Shown: piece after piece, positions 16,874-26,387 of the stretch | Position numbering within the stretch: the first letter of the stretch is position 1 | How the letters are laid out: each line of letters starts with the position of its first letter | Assembly: GCF_036059255.1 (NCBI RefSeq) | Contig: NZ_CP107947.1 | Span: 5,518,001-5,582,000, forward strand | Source: Micromonospora sp. NBC_00389 | GTDB taxonomy: Bacteria; Actinomycetota; Actinomycetes; Mycobacteriales; Micromonosporaceae | Reading direction: 5' to 3' | Length of the DNA: 64,000 nt | Made by a program: the position numbers and the translations under genes | Notes under the pieces: generated by a model | What the model saw: the letters and a program-made list of their open reading frames with translations, nothing else | The model's database searches: none | Told to the model about the DNA's origin: nothing

Positions 16874-16910
16874 CCCGCGCTCCGCCCCGGGGGGGTGGGC
16901 GGAGCGCGGG
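16874..16910 (+). terminator. Strong hairpin after DUF5995 gene
   Basis: A perfect 14-bp stem (CCCGCGCTCCGCCC at 16874-16887 with its complement at 16897-16910) and a 9-base loop, 15 bases after the stop. No T-tract follows, as is usual for these GC-rich terminators. Confidence 0.65.
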
Positions 16911-17234
16911 GACGCATCCCCTCCCGCCAGCTCCACGTGGCCGGTCCGAGAATTCGGTCGACCTCGAGGGGACAGCCGGTCGACCCGGGGGGTGCCGACC
17001 GGCTGACACCGGCGGCCGGCCCGGGGCGGGCCGGCCGCCGGTGGGGGAGAGGCGGCGGGGAGGACGGCGGGAGATCCGGCGGGACGAGGGGTGTCGCCGG
17101 GCAAGTTCCGGGTACGCCCGCGCCATGACCGTCCTGGCCCGGCGCCGGCCCGCCGCCCGACCCCGGCCCGCGCGGCCCGGCCCACTGCGGCCGGGCGGCC
17201 CGGTGCCTCGACCCACCATCCGGCCCGGTGCGGG
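16911..17234. other. Gene-free stretch with two further inverted repeats
   Basis: No coding region is convincing here. AGCCGGTCG/CGACCGGCT (16974-16982 with 16996-17004) and a perfect 16-bp stem (CACCGGCGGCCGGCCC at 17007-17022 with 17028-17043, loop 5) follow the DUF5995 terminator. An ATG-less open frame from 17091 is a GC-rich run-in to the next gene. Three stacked hairpins are more than one terminator needs. Confidence 0.5.
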
Positions 17235-17636
17235 ATGACCGGCCCCGTGACGCGGTTCCCGTTCCGCTTCGACCCGGTGTTCCGCCCCGCCCTGGCGCTG
17301 TTGGGCGTCCGGCCGGCAACCGCCTGGGTCACCGTCAGCGACCGGGAACTGCTGATCCGGTACGGGCCGTGGCAGTTGCGGACCGCTCGGGACAACGTGA
17401 CCGGCGTCGAGGTGAGCGGCCCGTACCGGTGGTGGCGGGCGATCGGCCCGCACGTGTCGCTGGCCGACCGCGGTGTGAGCTTCGGCAGCACCGCGGCAGG
17501 CGGGGTCTGCCTGCGCTTCGGCGTACCGGTGCCGGCCCTGGCGCCCGGGGGGTGGCTCCGGCACCCGGCGGCCACGGTGACCGTCACCGACCCGCCCGCC
17601 CTGGCGCGGCTGTTCGCCGGCCCGGACCTGCCCTGA
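17235..17636 (+). CDS. Conserved hypothetical protein
   Basis: A 133-residue soluble protein that I do not recognise at family level. It is rich in beta strands (WVTVSDRELLIRYGPWQLRTARDNVTGVEVSGPYRWWRAIG split over residues 30-75), with a conserved-looking RYGPW and GPYRWWRAIGPH. This is reminiscent of a PH-like barrel that many actinobacterial small proteins share; that is a guess from strand pattern. The ATG at 17235 is preferred over the open frame to 17091, whose extra residues are Arg/Pro/Ala translated leader. It lies between hairpins and the transporter gene. Confidence 0.6.
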   Translation: MTGPVTRFPFRFDPVFRPALALLGVRPATAWVTVSDRELLIRYGPWQLRTARDNVTGVEVSGPYRWWRAIGPHVSLADRGVSFGSTAAGGVCLRFGVPVPALAPGGWLRHPAATVTVTDPPALARLFAGPDLP

Positions 17637-17723
17637 GCAGGCCGTCTGCCTGCCCGGTTCCACCGGCCGGGCCACCACGCACCGCCTACGGTCGGATCAG
17701 GACCTGCGAGGGTGGGACGGGCG

Positions 17724-19820
17724 ATGGCTGACGAGCACCGGGCGAAACCACGACGCGGCAGCGGACGTCGCCACCCGCCCACCGGGCCGGACCCCGCGCT
17801 GCGCGCCGCCCGCGACCCGGCCCGCGCGCACCCGGGCGGCCGGCAGGGTGTCGTGATGCCCGAACGGGTGGCCAGCCCGGTACGGCCGGCGCCGCCGGCG
17901 AGCCCGCTGCGCCGGTGGTTCTTTCAGCACCAGGTGCAGCCGCCCGGCCCGGAGGCGACCGAGGGGCAGAGCCGGGCGCACTCCTGGTGGCAGGTGATGT
18001 GCCTGACCGGCGTGGACTACTTCTCCACCCTGTCGTACCTGCCGGGCATCGCGGCGGTGGCGGCCGGCGCGCTCTCCCCGCTCGCGACCCTCCTGATCGT
18101 CGCCCTCACCCTGTTCGGAATGCTGCCGATGTACCGGCGGGTGGCCCAGGAGAGCCCGCACGGGCAGGGCTCGGTGGCGATGCTGGAGCGGCTGCTGCCG
18201 TTCTGGCGGGGCAAGATCTTCGTGCTCGTGCTGCTGGGCTTCGTGGCCACCTCCTGGATCATCACGATCACCCTCTCCTCGGCCGACGCGACCGTGCACC
18301 TGCTGGAGAACCCGTACCTGCCGGACACCCTGCACAACCCCGTCGTTCCGGTCGTGGTCACGGTGGCGCTGCTGCTCATCCTCGGCGGGGTGTTCCTGCT
18401 CGGCTTCCGCGAGGCCGTGGTGGTGGCCATCCCGCTGGTCGCGGTCTTCCTGCTGCTCAACGCGGTGATCGTGGTGGTCGCGGTGTCCCGAATCGTCGCC
18501 GACCCGGGCATCGTGTCGGACTGGACCGCCGCGCTGACCGCCGAGGGCGGCGGGTTGGGCAACGTGCTGCTCACCGCCGTCATGGCCTTCCCTCTGCTGG
18601 TGCTGGGGCTGTCCGGGTTCGAGACCGGGGTCAGCATGATGCCGCTCGTGGCAGCCGACGGGCCGGACCCGCAGGCCCGGCTGGCTGCCCGGATCCGCAA
18701 CACCCGCCGGCTGCTCACCACCGCCGCGTTGATCATGTCGGTCTACCTGATCTCGACCACCTTCGTGACCACGGCGCTCATCCCGGCCGAGGAGTTCCGG
18801 CCGGGCGGCGCCGCGAACGGCCGGGCGCTGGCGTTCCTGGCGCACCGCTACCTGGGCGAGGTCTTCGGCACCGTCTACGACGTGAGCAGCGTGTTCATCC
18901 TCTGGTTCGCCGGCGCCTCGGCGATGGCCGGCCTGATCAACATCGTGCCCCGCTACCTGCCCTCCTACGGCATGGCCCCGGAGTGGGCGCGGGCGGTGCG
19001 CCCGGTGGTCATCGTCTACACCCTGGTCAGCGTCGCCATCACGATCGCGTTCCGGGCCGACGTCAACGCCCAGGCCGGGGCGTACGCCACCGGGATCCTG
19101 GCGATGATGGTCTCCGGCGCGGTGGCGGTGACCATCTCCGCGGCCCGCCGTCGCCAGCGCTCGGCCGCCGTCGGCTTCACCGTGCTGACCCTGGTGCTGC
19201 TGTACGCGCTGCTGGAGAACGTCGTCGAGCAGCCGGACGGAATCACTATCTCCGCGCTGTTCATTCTCGGCATCGTCGTGGTCTCGCTGATCTCCCGGGT
19301 CACCCGGACCACCGAGCTGCGCGCCGAGCGGATCGAGTTCGACGAGCCGGCCCGCCGGTTCCTCGCCGAGTCGCTGGCACACGACGGGCAGCTGCACCTG
19401 ATCGCGAACAAGCGGCAGAGCGGGTCGGTGAAGGAGTACACGATCAAGGAGCGTGCGCAGCGCGGGATGAACCCAGTGCCCGGGGCCGCCGACGTGCTGT
19501 TCCTGGAGATCGACGTGGTCGACCCGTCGGAGTTCAGGCACGTGCTGCGGGTGCACGGGGTCGAGGTGGGCGGGTTCCGGGTGCTGCGGGCCAGCAGCCC
19601 TGCCGTGCCCAACGCGATCGCCGCGATCCTGCTGGCCCTGCGCGACGCCACCGGGGTCCGGCCGCACGGGCACTTCGAGTGGTCGGAGGGGAGCCCGATC
19701 GCGCACCTGCTGCGTTACCTCATCCTCGGCCGGGGAGACACTCCGCCCGTGGTGCGGGAGATCATTCGCCGCACCGAGCCGGACCCGCTGCGCCGGCCCG
19801 GTATCCACGTCGGCGGGTGA
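17724..19820 (+). CDS. APC-superfamily amino-acid/cation permease
   Basis: A 698-residue membrane transporter. A hydrophilic N-terminus of about 85 residues precedes roughly 12 membrane helices. The first is [29 protein letters not shown], whose [13 protein letters not shown] loop is typical of a KUP/APC-like subfamily in actinobacteria. A C-terminal cytoplasmic domain of about 150 residues (from [17 protein letters not shown]) follows. The domain plan resembles a potassium or amino-acid symporter with a regulatory tail; the substrate cannot be set by eye. The ATG at 17724 is used; a GTG four codons upstream is possible. It stands alone. Confidence 0.83.
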   Translation: MADEHRAKPRRGSGRRHPPTGPDPALRAARDPARAHPGGRQGVVMPERVASPVRPAPPASPLRRWFFQHQVQPPGPEATEGQSRAHSWWQVMCLTGVDYFSTLSYLPGIAAVAAGALSPLATLLIVALTLFGMLPMYRRVAQESPHGQGSVAMLERLLPFWRGKIFVLVLLGFVATSWIITITLSSADATVHLLENPYLPDTLHNPVVPVVVTVALLLILGGVFLLGFREAVVVAIPLVAVFLLLNAVIVVVAVSRIVADPGIVSDWTAALTAEGGGLGNVLLTAVMAFPLLVLGLSGFETGVSMMPLVAADGPDPQARLAARIRNTRRLLTTAALIMSVYLISTTFVTTALIPAEEFRPGGAANGRALAFLAHRYLGEVFGTVYDVSSVFILWFAGASAMAGLINIVPRYLPSYGMAPEWARAVRPVVIVYTLVSVAITIAFRADVNAQAGAYATGILAMMVSGAVAVTISAARRRQRSAAVGFTVLTLVLLYALLENVVEQPDGITISALFILGIVVVSLISRVTRTTELRAERIEFDEPARRFLAESLAHDGQLHLIANKRQSGSVKEYTIKERAQRGMNPVPGAADVLFLEIDVVDPSEFRHVLRVHGVEVGGFRVLRASSPAVPNAIAAILLALRDATGVRPHGHFEWSEGSPIAHLLRYLILGRGDTPPVVREIIRRTEPDPLRRPGIHVGG

Positions 19821-19845
19821 CCGTGGTGACCGTTCCGTGCACCGT

Positions 19846-19881
19846 TTGACAACTTTAAAGGTGAATGGCAGCACTATTCAC
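19846..19881 (+). promoter_or_regulatory. Possible promoter/operator before beta-helix gene
   Basis: TTGACA at 19846-19851 is a consensus -35 in an AT-rich patch. GTGAAT (19861-19866) is mirrored by ATTCAC (19876-19881). A -10 at standard spacing is not clear, so the dyad may be an operator and the exact promoter is uncertain. Confidence 0.35.
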
Positions 19882-20005
19882 GTTCACACCTTCCTGTCCG
19901 TATTTCGGACTTATCGTGACCTTTGGTGGTCGGCGGCACGTCGAGCCCCCCGCGCCCGGATCGGCGCGCGGTCACGTTCACGCAGGCAGGAAGGTAGGCA
20001 CCTTG

Positions 20006-21517
20006 ATGTCCACTTACCGCGGAGGAGATCGCCCGGCCCGACCCAGGCGGCGGTCCCGATGGTTCTTAGCCGGCGGGCTCCTGGCCGGGAGCCTGGTGGT
20101 GGGAGCGGCCGGCGTCGCCGCCGCCGACCGCGACCTCTCCCTCTCGGGCCTGGGCAGGTTGACCGCCGCCGAGGCGCGGGGTGAAGACGACCGGGAGGCC
20201 GCCGACCCGACTGCCCCGGAGCGCGACGGGGGCCGCGGCGGCGAGCCGGGCCAGCCGAACACGCCGGGCACCGGCAAGCGCGGCGTCGTGTCGGTGCCCT
20301 GCGACGCGGCGAAGCTGGTGGCGGCGCTGGTGGCAGCCAACGCCGAGGGTGGCGCGGAGCTGCGGCTCGCGCCCAAGTGCCGGTACACCCTCACCGACGC
20401 GTTCCAGGAGAAGGACCAGTACGACGGTGGGATCCGCGACGCGCGGGAGGCGGCCGACGCCGCGGAGACCCCCGGTGACGCGGACGCGCCGCCGCACAAC
20501 CCGGCCGACGACACCGCCGGCCTGCCGGTGATCTACCAGCCCATCACCATCGACGGCGCCGGCGCCACCATCGCCCGCGACGCCCAGGCCGCGGCGTTCC
20601 GCTTCTTCACCGTCCGCGACGGTGGCGAGCTGACCCTGCGCGACGTGGAGCTGCACAACGGCCGCTCGGCCATCGAGGGCGGCAGCGTGCACGTGGTGCA
20701 CGGCGCCACGGCCGTGGTGGAGCGGGTCACCGTCACCCAGAGCACCTCGCTGTCCCCGGAGGGCGGCGGCGGTGGGATCTTCAACGACGGCAACATGGTG
20801 GTCACCGACTCCACCTTCATCGGCAACAGCGCCGCCGGCGCCGCGGGCAAGGGCGGGGGCCTGCTCAACGGCGGCGTACTGACGCTGAAGCGCTCCGAGT
20901 TCCACCGCAACAGCGCCAACGCCTACGGCGGAGGGCTTGGCAACTACCGGGGCGCGGCCGAGGTGGAGAGCACCACCTTCGCGGAGAACAGCGCCGGCCA
21001 GGGTGGCGGGCTGGCCAGCTTCTCGGCCCGGACCAAGGTCTACGAGAGCGAGCTGCTGAACAACACCGCCCAGGTCGGCGGCGGCGCCGCGAACTCCGAC
21101 GCGGTGCTGGTGATGCGCAAGATGACCATCCGCGGCAACACCTCCACCGTCAACGGCGGTGGCATCTCCACCGTGCAGGGCCTGCTGCCGCTCGACGACA
21201 GCGTGGTCGACGGCAACACCACCCACGGCATCGGCGCCGGCATCTACGCCGCCAAGTCGAACCTGCTGGTTCGCGGCAGCGACGTCACCGGTAACGAGGC
21301 GGTCGGCGCGACGTCCAAGGGCGGCGGCATCTTTGCCACCGCGGGCTCGGTGGCGATCTACACCAGCAAGGTCACCGGGAACGCGGCCACGGTGAAGCCG
21401 AGCGGCATCTTCGCCGAGCACGCCGGGGCCAGGATCGACGACGAGAGCGTGGTCGTCGAGAACGAGCCGACCAACTGCGAGGGCAGCGCGGTACCGATCG
21501 CGCACTGCTTCCGCTGA
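20006..21517 (+). CDS. Secreted right-handed beta-helix protein
   Basis: A 503-residue exported protein. The basic N-terminus (RPRRRSRW) and hydrophobic stretch (about residues 20-42, ending AGVAAA) form a signal peptide. A disordered acidic/Gly-Pro linker to about residue 90 follows. The remainder is a parallel beta-helix built of ~25-residue turns with recurring GGGIFNDG, GGGLLNGG, GGGLGNY and GNSA/NNTA motifs, like chlamydial polymorphic membrane proteins and Pmp-like actinobacterial surface proteins. It probably acts on, or binds, cell-wall or extracellular polysaccharide; no catalytic residues are evident. GGAAGG lies 11 bases before the chosen ATG. A Cys pair near the C-terminus (NCEG...HCF) may form a disulfide. 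Confidence 0.82.
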   Translation: MSTYRGGDRPARPRRRSRWFLAGGLLAGSLVVGAAGVAAADRDLSLSGLGRLTAAEARGEDDREAADPTAPERDGGRGGEPGQPNTPGTGKRGVVSVPCDAAKLVAALVAANAEGGAELRLAPKCRYTLTDAFQEKDQYDGGIRDAREAADAAETPGDADAPPHNPADDTAGLPVIYQPITIDGAGATIARDAQAAAFRFFTVRDGGELTLRDVELHNGRSAIEGGSVHVVHGATAVVERVTVTQSTSLSPEGGGGGIFNDGNMVVTDSTFIGNSAAGAAGKGGGLLNGGVLTLKRSEFHRNSANAYGGGLGNYRGAAEVESTTFAENSAGQGGGLASFSARTKVYESELLNNTAQVGGGAANSDAVLVMRKMTIRGNTSTVNGGGISTVQGLLPLDDSVVDGNTTHGIGAGIYAAKSNLLVRGSDVTGNEAVGATSKGGGIFATAGSVAIYTSKVTGNAATVKPSGIFAEHAGARIDDESVVVENEPTNCEGSAVPIAHCFR

Positions 21518-21548
21518 GCGGCGACCCGCGCAGCCATCCGGAGCGCGG

Positions 21549-21589
21549 CCGGCCGCCCGGACGATCACGGCGATCGTCCGGGCGGCCGG
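21549..21589. terminator. Bidirectional terminator
   Basis: A perfect 18-bp stem (CCGGCCGCCCGGACGATC at 21549-21566 with 21572-21589) and a 5-base loop between the convergent beta-helix and F420-oxidoreductase genes. Confidence 0.8.
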
Positions 21590-21634
21590 TGTCGTCACGG
21601 CTCGCGGCGGCTGTCGTTCACGGCTGGCGGCGAC

Positions 21635-22594
21635 TCAACCCAGCGCGCGCAGCCGACCGGACAGCTCTCCGGCGAAGAAGTCGAGGAAACCATCCGGGTC
21701 GGGCCCGGCGTTCTGCAGCACGATGTGGTCGAAGCCCGCCTCGACGTACGACCGGACCTTGGCCACGTGCGGCTCCGGGTCGGGTCCGACGGCGAAGAGC
21801 TCGCGGATGTGCTTCTCCTCGACGTACGAGCTGGCCGCGTCGAAGTTGACCGGGTTGGGCAGCTCGCTCATCACCTTCCAGCCGGTGACCATCCACCGGC
21901 TGGTCTGCAACACCGCCCGCACCGCCTGCTGCTCGTCGCTGGCCCAGGCCAACGGCGCCTCGGCGTAGCGCGGGCCCGCTCCGCCGGCGCGCCGGTAGTG
22001 CTCGACGATCGACGTCTCCGGTTCGGTGGCGAACAGTCCGTCACCAAGCTCGGCGGCGAGCCGGGCCGACGCTTCGCCGCTGGCCGCCACCGCGATCACC
22101 GGCGGTGTGTCCGGCAGGTCGAAGAGCCGAGCGTCCTCCAGGTGCAGATGCCGGCCCTCGTACGACTGGTAGCCGCCCTGCCAGAGCAGCCGGATGATCT
22201 CCAGCGCCTCGCGCAGCCGTTCGTGCCGGCCCTGCACGCTGGGGAAGCCCTGCCCGACCACATGCTCGTTGAGCCGCTCGCCGGCGCCCACGCCGAGGGT
22301 GAACCGCCCGTCGGAGATCAGCGCCATGGTCGCCGCGGCCTGCGCGATGATCGCCGGGTGGTAGCGCACGGTCGGGCAGGTGACACCGGTGGCCAGGCGC
22401 AAGTTGCTGGTCTTCGCCGCGATCGCGCCGAGCACGCTCCAGGTGAACGACGAGTGGCCCTGGACGTCCAGCCAGGGGTGGAAGTGGTCGCTCATCTCCA
22501 CGAAGTCGAAACCGACCTGCTCCGCCCGGACGGCCTGCCGGATGATCTCCTGCGGCCCGTAGCCCTCCGAGGCCAGCTTGTAGCCGATCTGCAT
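21635..22594 (-). CDS. LLM-class F420-dependent oxidoreductase
   Basis: A 319-residue luciferase-like TIM-barrel protein of the F420-dependent glucose-6-phosphate-dehydrogenase-related group. Indicators are MQIGYKLASEGYGP, EMSDHFHPW (F420 pocket), ATGVTCPTVRYHPAIIAQ, and LGVGAGERLNEHVVG. It would reduce or oxidise an organic substrate with cofactor F420; the substrate is unknown. Length matches the TIGR03557-like subfamily. It has its own transcription unit, with a shared terminator at the 3' side. The ATG at 22594 is the natural family start. Confidence 0.88.
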   Translation of the reverse strand: MQIGYKLASEGYGPQEIIRQAVRAEQVGFDFVEMSDHFHPWLDVQGHSSFTWSVLGAIAAKTSNLRLATGVTCPTVRYHPAIIAQAAATMALISDGRFTLGVGAGERLNEHVVGQGFPSVQGRHERLREALEIIRLLWQGGYQSYEGRHLHLEDARLFDLPDTPPVIAVAASGEASARLAAELGDGLFATEPETSIVEHYRRAGGAGPRYAEAPLAWASDEQQAVRAVLQTSRWMVTGWKVMSELPNPVNFDAASSYVEEKHIRELFAVGPDPEPHVAKVRSYVEAGFDHIVLQNAGPDPDGFLDFFAGELSGRLRALG

Positions 22595-22815
22595 GCCATG
22601 CTCCCGATTCGGTCCGGTTCCGCCCGGCGACTGACGCCGGAGCGGTTCCCGGCCTCGGGACCGACAAACGCGGGACGGCCAGCTAGCCAGCCTCCTAGGA
22701 CGCCTTAGGCGATGTGCGGTGCCTCCGACGGCCGCGTGGACCCCGGCGGGGGACGGACGGTCGGCGGAGCCTCCGACGCGCCCGCGTTCCGCTGGAGCCT
22801 GGGCCGGACAGCGAA

Positions 22816-22844
22816 CGGCCCGCGCCCCGGACGGGCGCGGGCCG
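22816..22844 (-). terminator. Terminator of small membrane protein gene
   Basis: A perfect 12-bp stem (CGGCCCGCGCCC at 22816-22827 with 22833-22844) and loop CGGAC, 12 bases beyond the stop at 22856. Confidence 0.75.
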
Positions 22845-22855
22845 GCGTCTGCGTC

Positions 22856-23062
22856 CTACTTGGACGGCTCCGGCAGCTTACAGTCGACCTTGGGGTTGGC
22901 GCCGATGTAGTTCAGTGGCCCGGCCACGATGGTGACCAGGATGGTGCCGGCTTCGGCGCAGTTGGTGTCGTCACCGCTGTAGTAGCCCCGCTGGCCGCCG
23001 GCGATCGCGCCGATGATCAGCCAGATCACGACGATGACTCCGAGTATCGAGGTGCCGCGCAT
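22856..23062 (-). CDS. Small membrane protein, unknown function
   Basis: A 68-residue protein: RGTSILGVIVVIWLIIGAIAGGQRGYY (split here: hydrophobic residues 4-23, then an exposed loop), two cysteines (DTNCAEAG, KVDCKLP) and a second hydrophobic stretch TILVTIVAGPLNYIG. It looks like a hairpin membrane protein whose cysteines could pair outside the membrane. AGGAGG lies six bases before the ATG at 23062, which excludes the longer frame to 23143. I know similar short proteins in actinobacteria but no function. Confidence 0.75.
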   Translation of the reverse strand: MRGTSILGVIVVIWLIIGAIAGGQRGYYSGDDTNCAEAGTILVTIVAGPLNYIGANPKVDCKLPEPSK

Positions 23063-23308
23063 CGCTGCCTCCTGAAGGAATGTGGTGGGTCGAGGTGCAG
23101 GCGTTGTACCCAATCCGGTCTCGCGGCTAACGGCCCGCGACAACCACCGGGATCGTCCGTCCGGCCGATGGCGTCCGCCGTCGGTACGGCCCGGGCATCG
23201 GCCGCCCGCATCGGGTAGTGCGGGCCGGCTATCGGATCGACGACCAACCCGGCCGCCGTACGCGTCGCCGGACGTAGAACTGCCTCACGGCCCCGCCGAG
23301 GAGGACTC

Positions 23309-24136
23309 ATGGACGCGCCGACACCGCCCCTGTACATCGACCGCCCCGAGGACGTCGCGGCTGCGGCCCGCGCGTTGGCCGGCGGCGCGGTCGTCGCGGC
23401 GGCGTTCGCCAACTTCTACGTCATCGTCACCCGCCCGGACGCGGCCACCGTGCGCCGGGTCAACCTGGCCAAGGGCCGCCCGATCCACCAGGTCGGCAGC
23501 ATCACCACCGCGGTCGGCCGGATCCCGGCGATGTTCGACTGGTCCCGGATCTCGCCCCGGCTGCCGGTCGGCCGGGTGCGGGCGCTGATGGACGCCCTCT
23601 ACGGCGCCGGCCCGTTCGGCCTCCGTGGCCCCGCGGCGGACCGGCTGCCCGAGCATCTCACCCAGGTCGACCGGGGGCTGCGCACCACCCAGGTGATCGC
23701 GCCCGGGCTGACGTGCCCGTCCAACACCTTCTTCGAGCGGGCGCTCGCCGAGACCGGGTCGGACCACCTCTACATCACCTCGGCGAACCGGTCCCGGCAC
23801 CTCACCGGCGCGGCGGAGGAACCGGCGCACTGGAAGGCCGGAGGTCTCGCCGCCGACTTCGCCCACCTCGACGACCTGGTGGTGCTCGCCCATCGGGACG
23901 AGGCGGCGGCCCGCGCCGCCTACCCGGGCTACCTCACCACCTCGGTCACCCTGCTCTCCTTCCACGCGCCGGAAGGAGAGCTGGAGGAACCGCCGGTGCT
24001 CACCGTGGACCGGCACGGCTCCCTGCACCTGGACGACGTGCGCCGAGCCGCCGCGCCGCTCGGGCTCCAGGTGCGCCTCGGCGGCGCCGCCGGGCAGCGC
24101 CTGCAGGTCCGGGGGTACGCCGGGGCGCTGGTGTGA
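23309..24136 (+). CDS. Sua5/YrdC-like domain protein
   Basis: A 275-residue protein with a divergent YrdC/Sua5 fold. Signs are the AAFANFYVIVTRPDA strand, the NLAKGRP motif (KxR region that binds nucleotide) near residue 52, and YITSANRSR near residue 155, matching the SAN motif of threonylcarbamoyl-AMP synthases. It differs strongly from housekeeping TsaC, so it may make or use a carbamoyl-adenylate in another pathway. The GTG of the downstream maleate-isomerase-like gene overlaps its stop (GTGA), so the two are translationally coupled. The function of such a pair is not known to me. Confidence 0.72.
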   Translation: MDAPTPPLYIDRPEDVAAAARALAGGAVVAAAFANFYVIVTRPDAATVRRVNLAKGRPIHQVGSITTAVGRIPAMFDWSRISPRLPVGRVRALMDALYGAGPFGLRGPAADRLPEHLTQVDRGLRTTQVIAPGLTCPSNTFFERALAETGSDHLYITSANRSRHLTGAAEEPAHWKAGGLAADFAHLDDLVVLAHRDEAAARAAYPGYLTTSVTLLSFHAPEGELEEPPVLTVDRHGSLHLDDVRRAAAPLGLQVRLGGAAGQRLQVRGYAGALV

Positions 24137-24891
24137 GCGGCTACCGGATCGGCCTGGTGGTGCCCAGCTCGAACACCACCATGGAGACTGAGATCCCGGC
24201 GATGCTGCGCCGACGCGAGACCGTCGACCCGACGGTCCACTTCACCACCCATGCCAGCCGGGTCCGGCTGCGGCAGGTGACGCCCGACGAGCTGGCCCGG
24301 ATGAACCGTTCGGCACTCCGGTGCGCCGCCGAGCTGGCCGACGCCCGTTGCGACGTGCTCGCGTACGCCTGCCTGGTGGCGGTGATGTGCGAGGGCAGCG
24401 GCGCGCACGAGCGGGCCGAGCGGCGGTTGGGCCGCGCGGCCGGCCGGGCCGGTCACGAGATGCCGGTGGTGACCAGCGCGGGCGCGCTGGTCGCCGGGCT
24501 GCGTGCGTTGGGCACCCGCCGGGTGGCGCTGATCGCGCCGTACCTGCCGCCGCTGACCGCGACCGTCGCCGGCTACCTCGCCGCGCACGGTGTGCGGGTG
24601 ATGGAGGCGGTGAGTCTCAGCGAGCCGGACAACGTCGCGGTGGGTCGGATCCCGGCGCAGCGCCTGGTGGAGCTGGCCGACCGGCTGGACGTGACCGACG
24701 TGGACGCGGTGGTCCTCTCCGCCTGCGTCCAGCTGCCGTCGCTGGCGGCGGTACCGCAGGTGGAGGCCCGCCTCGGCCGCCCGGTGCTCACCGCGGCCAC
24801 CGCCACCGTGCACCAACTGCTCACCGGCCTGGGCGTCGAGCCGTACGTGCCGGACGCGGGTCGGCTGCTGGCCGGGGCGGCGGTGCGCTGA
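24133..24891 (+). CDS. Maleate isomerase/arylmalonate decarboxylase-like protein
   Basis: A 252-residue member of the Asp/Glu racemase superfamily. GLVVPSSNTTMETEIP at the N-terminus is the maleate cis-trans isomerase signature, and two candidate catalytic cysteines lie in AYACLVAVMC (near residue 76) and LSACVQLPS (near 198). The family uses a two-cysteine mechanism on carboxylates such as maleate, aryl-malonates or amino acids. The substrate is unknown. The start is the GTG at 24133, overlapping the YrdC-like gene's stop. The gene is convergent with ltrA, 25 bp apart. Confidence 0.82.
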   Translation: MSGYRIGLVVPSSNTTMETEIPAMLRRRETVDPTVHFTTHASRVRLRQVTPDELARMNRSALRCAAELADARCDVLAYACLVAVMCEGSGAHERAERRLGRAAGRAGHEMPVVTSAGALVAGLRALGTRRVALIAPYLPPLTATVAGYLAAHGVRVMEAVSLSEPDNVAVGRIPAQRLVELADRLDVTDVDAVVLSACVQLPSLAAVPQVEARLGRPVLTAATATVHQLLTGLGVEPYVPDAGRLLAGAAVR

Positions 24892-24916
24892 CCGGACCGC
24901 CCGGCGACCGGGTGGT

Positions 24917-26110
24917 TCAGTGCGGTGGGGCGGGGGCCTCCGGCGGCTTGCCGCGGCTGCGCCGAAAGTCCGCATACGCCACGCCCGCCAGCACCAGCAG
25001 GGCACCGAGGGAGGCGAAGACCGGTGGCAGGAAGAGCGCCGCGGGCGCGATGGTCAGCAGCGCCAGCAGCCCGCCGGGGCGGGACAGCGACACCCGGCTG
25101 AACACCTCGTACTCGAACGCGGCCCGGCCAGCCAGGAACAGCGCCGGGCCGCCCAGGATCACCGCCAGCCAGGCCGGCGGCGTCCGCTGGGTCGGCTCGT
25201 GCAGCACCAGGTGGAATCCGGTGGCCGTGGTCGCCACCCCGGCGACCATCAGCAGGTGGGTGTACGGGGCGGTGAACAGGAACTTGCTCGGCTCCTTGGA
25301 CGCCTTGATGGCCACCGGCAGCAGCTCGCCGGACTTGTGCACGTAGATCCGCCAGAGCACCAGGGTGGTCAGGAACGCCACCGCGAACGCCCCGATGTTC
25401 TCCACCTCGGAGTGTGCCAGGCTGAACATGGTGCCGATGGTCAGGATGGCGTCGCCGAGGGCGATGATGAAGAACTGCTGGTAGCGCTCGGAGAGATGCT
25501 CCGCGGTGACGCTGCGCTGCTTCTCCGGCACGACCCCGAGGCCGGGCACCGGGTACGCGAGCCGGAAACCGCCGTAGTCGATGGCGAGCGCGAGGGCCCA
25601 GCAGGCGATCCGGGCGTCGTCGCTGACGTACCCGCCGATGATCCAGGGGATCGCCGACACGGCGAACCAGACGAAGATCCGCGCCGCCCGGCGCTGGGTC
25701 TGCGGTTCCCTGCGCACGAGGGGCATCAGGAACAGCCCGCGGCCGAGGTGGATCGCCACGTAGGTGGCGGCGAAGACCAGCCCTCGGGCGCCGAACGCCT
25801 CCGGGATCGCGGTGGTCATCAGCAGCGCGCCGAACATCACCGCGGTGATCAGCAGCTTGATCTCGTTGCGTTGCGGGTCGTACATGTCGGTGACCAGGGT
25901 GGTGATGGCCCAGGTCCACCAGACGGCGGCCAGCAGGATCAGCGCTTCTGCGGCCCGGTGCCAGTCGAGGTCCTCGACCATGCCCCGGGAGATCAGTGCG
26001 AGCGCGACCACGTAGACCAGGTCGAAGAAGAGTTCCAGCAGCGTCACCCGGCGTGGGCCCTCCGGGTCGCGCAGCGGAGGGCCGGCCCCGGAGTCCGGCG
26101 CGAAGTGCAC
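24917..26110 (-). CDS. ltrA: LtrA family membrane protein
   Basis: A 397-residue integral membrane protein of the low-temperature-requirement A family, with about 11 helices. Diagnostic blocks are VTLLELFFDLVYVVAL (about residues 22-37), WWTWAITTLVTDMYDP, AEHLSERYQQFFIIALGDAIL and FTAPYTHLLMVAG. The name comes from Listeria cold-growth mutants; the molecular function is unsettled. It is a single gene, followed by no clear terminator and facing the maleate-isomerase-like gene. Confidence 0.92.
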   Translation of the reverse strand: MHFAPDSGAGPPLRDPEGPRRVTLLELFFDLVYVVALALISRGMVEDLDWHRAAEALILLAAVWWTWAITTLVTDMYDPQRNEIKLLITAVMFGALLMTTAIPEAFGARGLVFAATYVAIHLGRGLFLMPLVRREPQTQRRAARIFVWFAVSAIPWIIGGYVSDDARIACWALALAIDYGGFRLAYPVPGLGVVPEKQRSVTAEHLSERYQQFFIIALGDAILTIGTMFSLAHSEVENIGAFAVAFLTTLVLWRIYVHKSGELLPVAIKASKEPSKFLFTAPYTHLLMVAGVATTATGFHLVLHEPTQRTPPAWLAVILGGPALFLAGRAAFEYEVFSRVSLSRPGGLLALLTIAPAALFLPPVFASLGALLVLAGVAYADFRRSRGKPPEAPAPPH

Positions 26111-26330
26111 GGGCGGCTCCTGCGGTGCCGGTCGAATCGGCGGGGCATCCGCCTGCCTCGACCGACGCTAGCGAGCAGCCGACGACGCTACCTCCGGGTT
26201 GTCCGCTCTTCCCTCGACCGGGGGTGATCGACTTGGTCACCGGGAAGTCGGGGTGTCCCGGCCGGTTTCCTGAACACCGAGTCGGTCACCGGGCCTCGGC
26301 GGTCGACGCGCGGTCGTTCCGCCCGAACGG

Positions 26331-26378
26331 CCGGGCCCCCGGCCCGCCGCCCCGCAGGACGGCTCGCCGGGGGCCCGG
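26331..26378 (-). terminator. Terminator of helix-hairpin-helix gene
   Basis: A perfect 13-bp stem (CCGGGCCCCCGGC at 26331-26343 with 26366-26378) enclosing 22 bases, immediately after the stop of the minus-strand gene. The other bases between 26111 and 26330 hold no gene I can support; they include the ltrA upstream region. Confidence 0.65.
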
Positions 26379-26387
26379 TTCTCGTCG

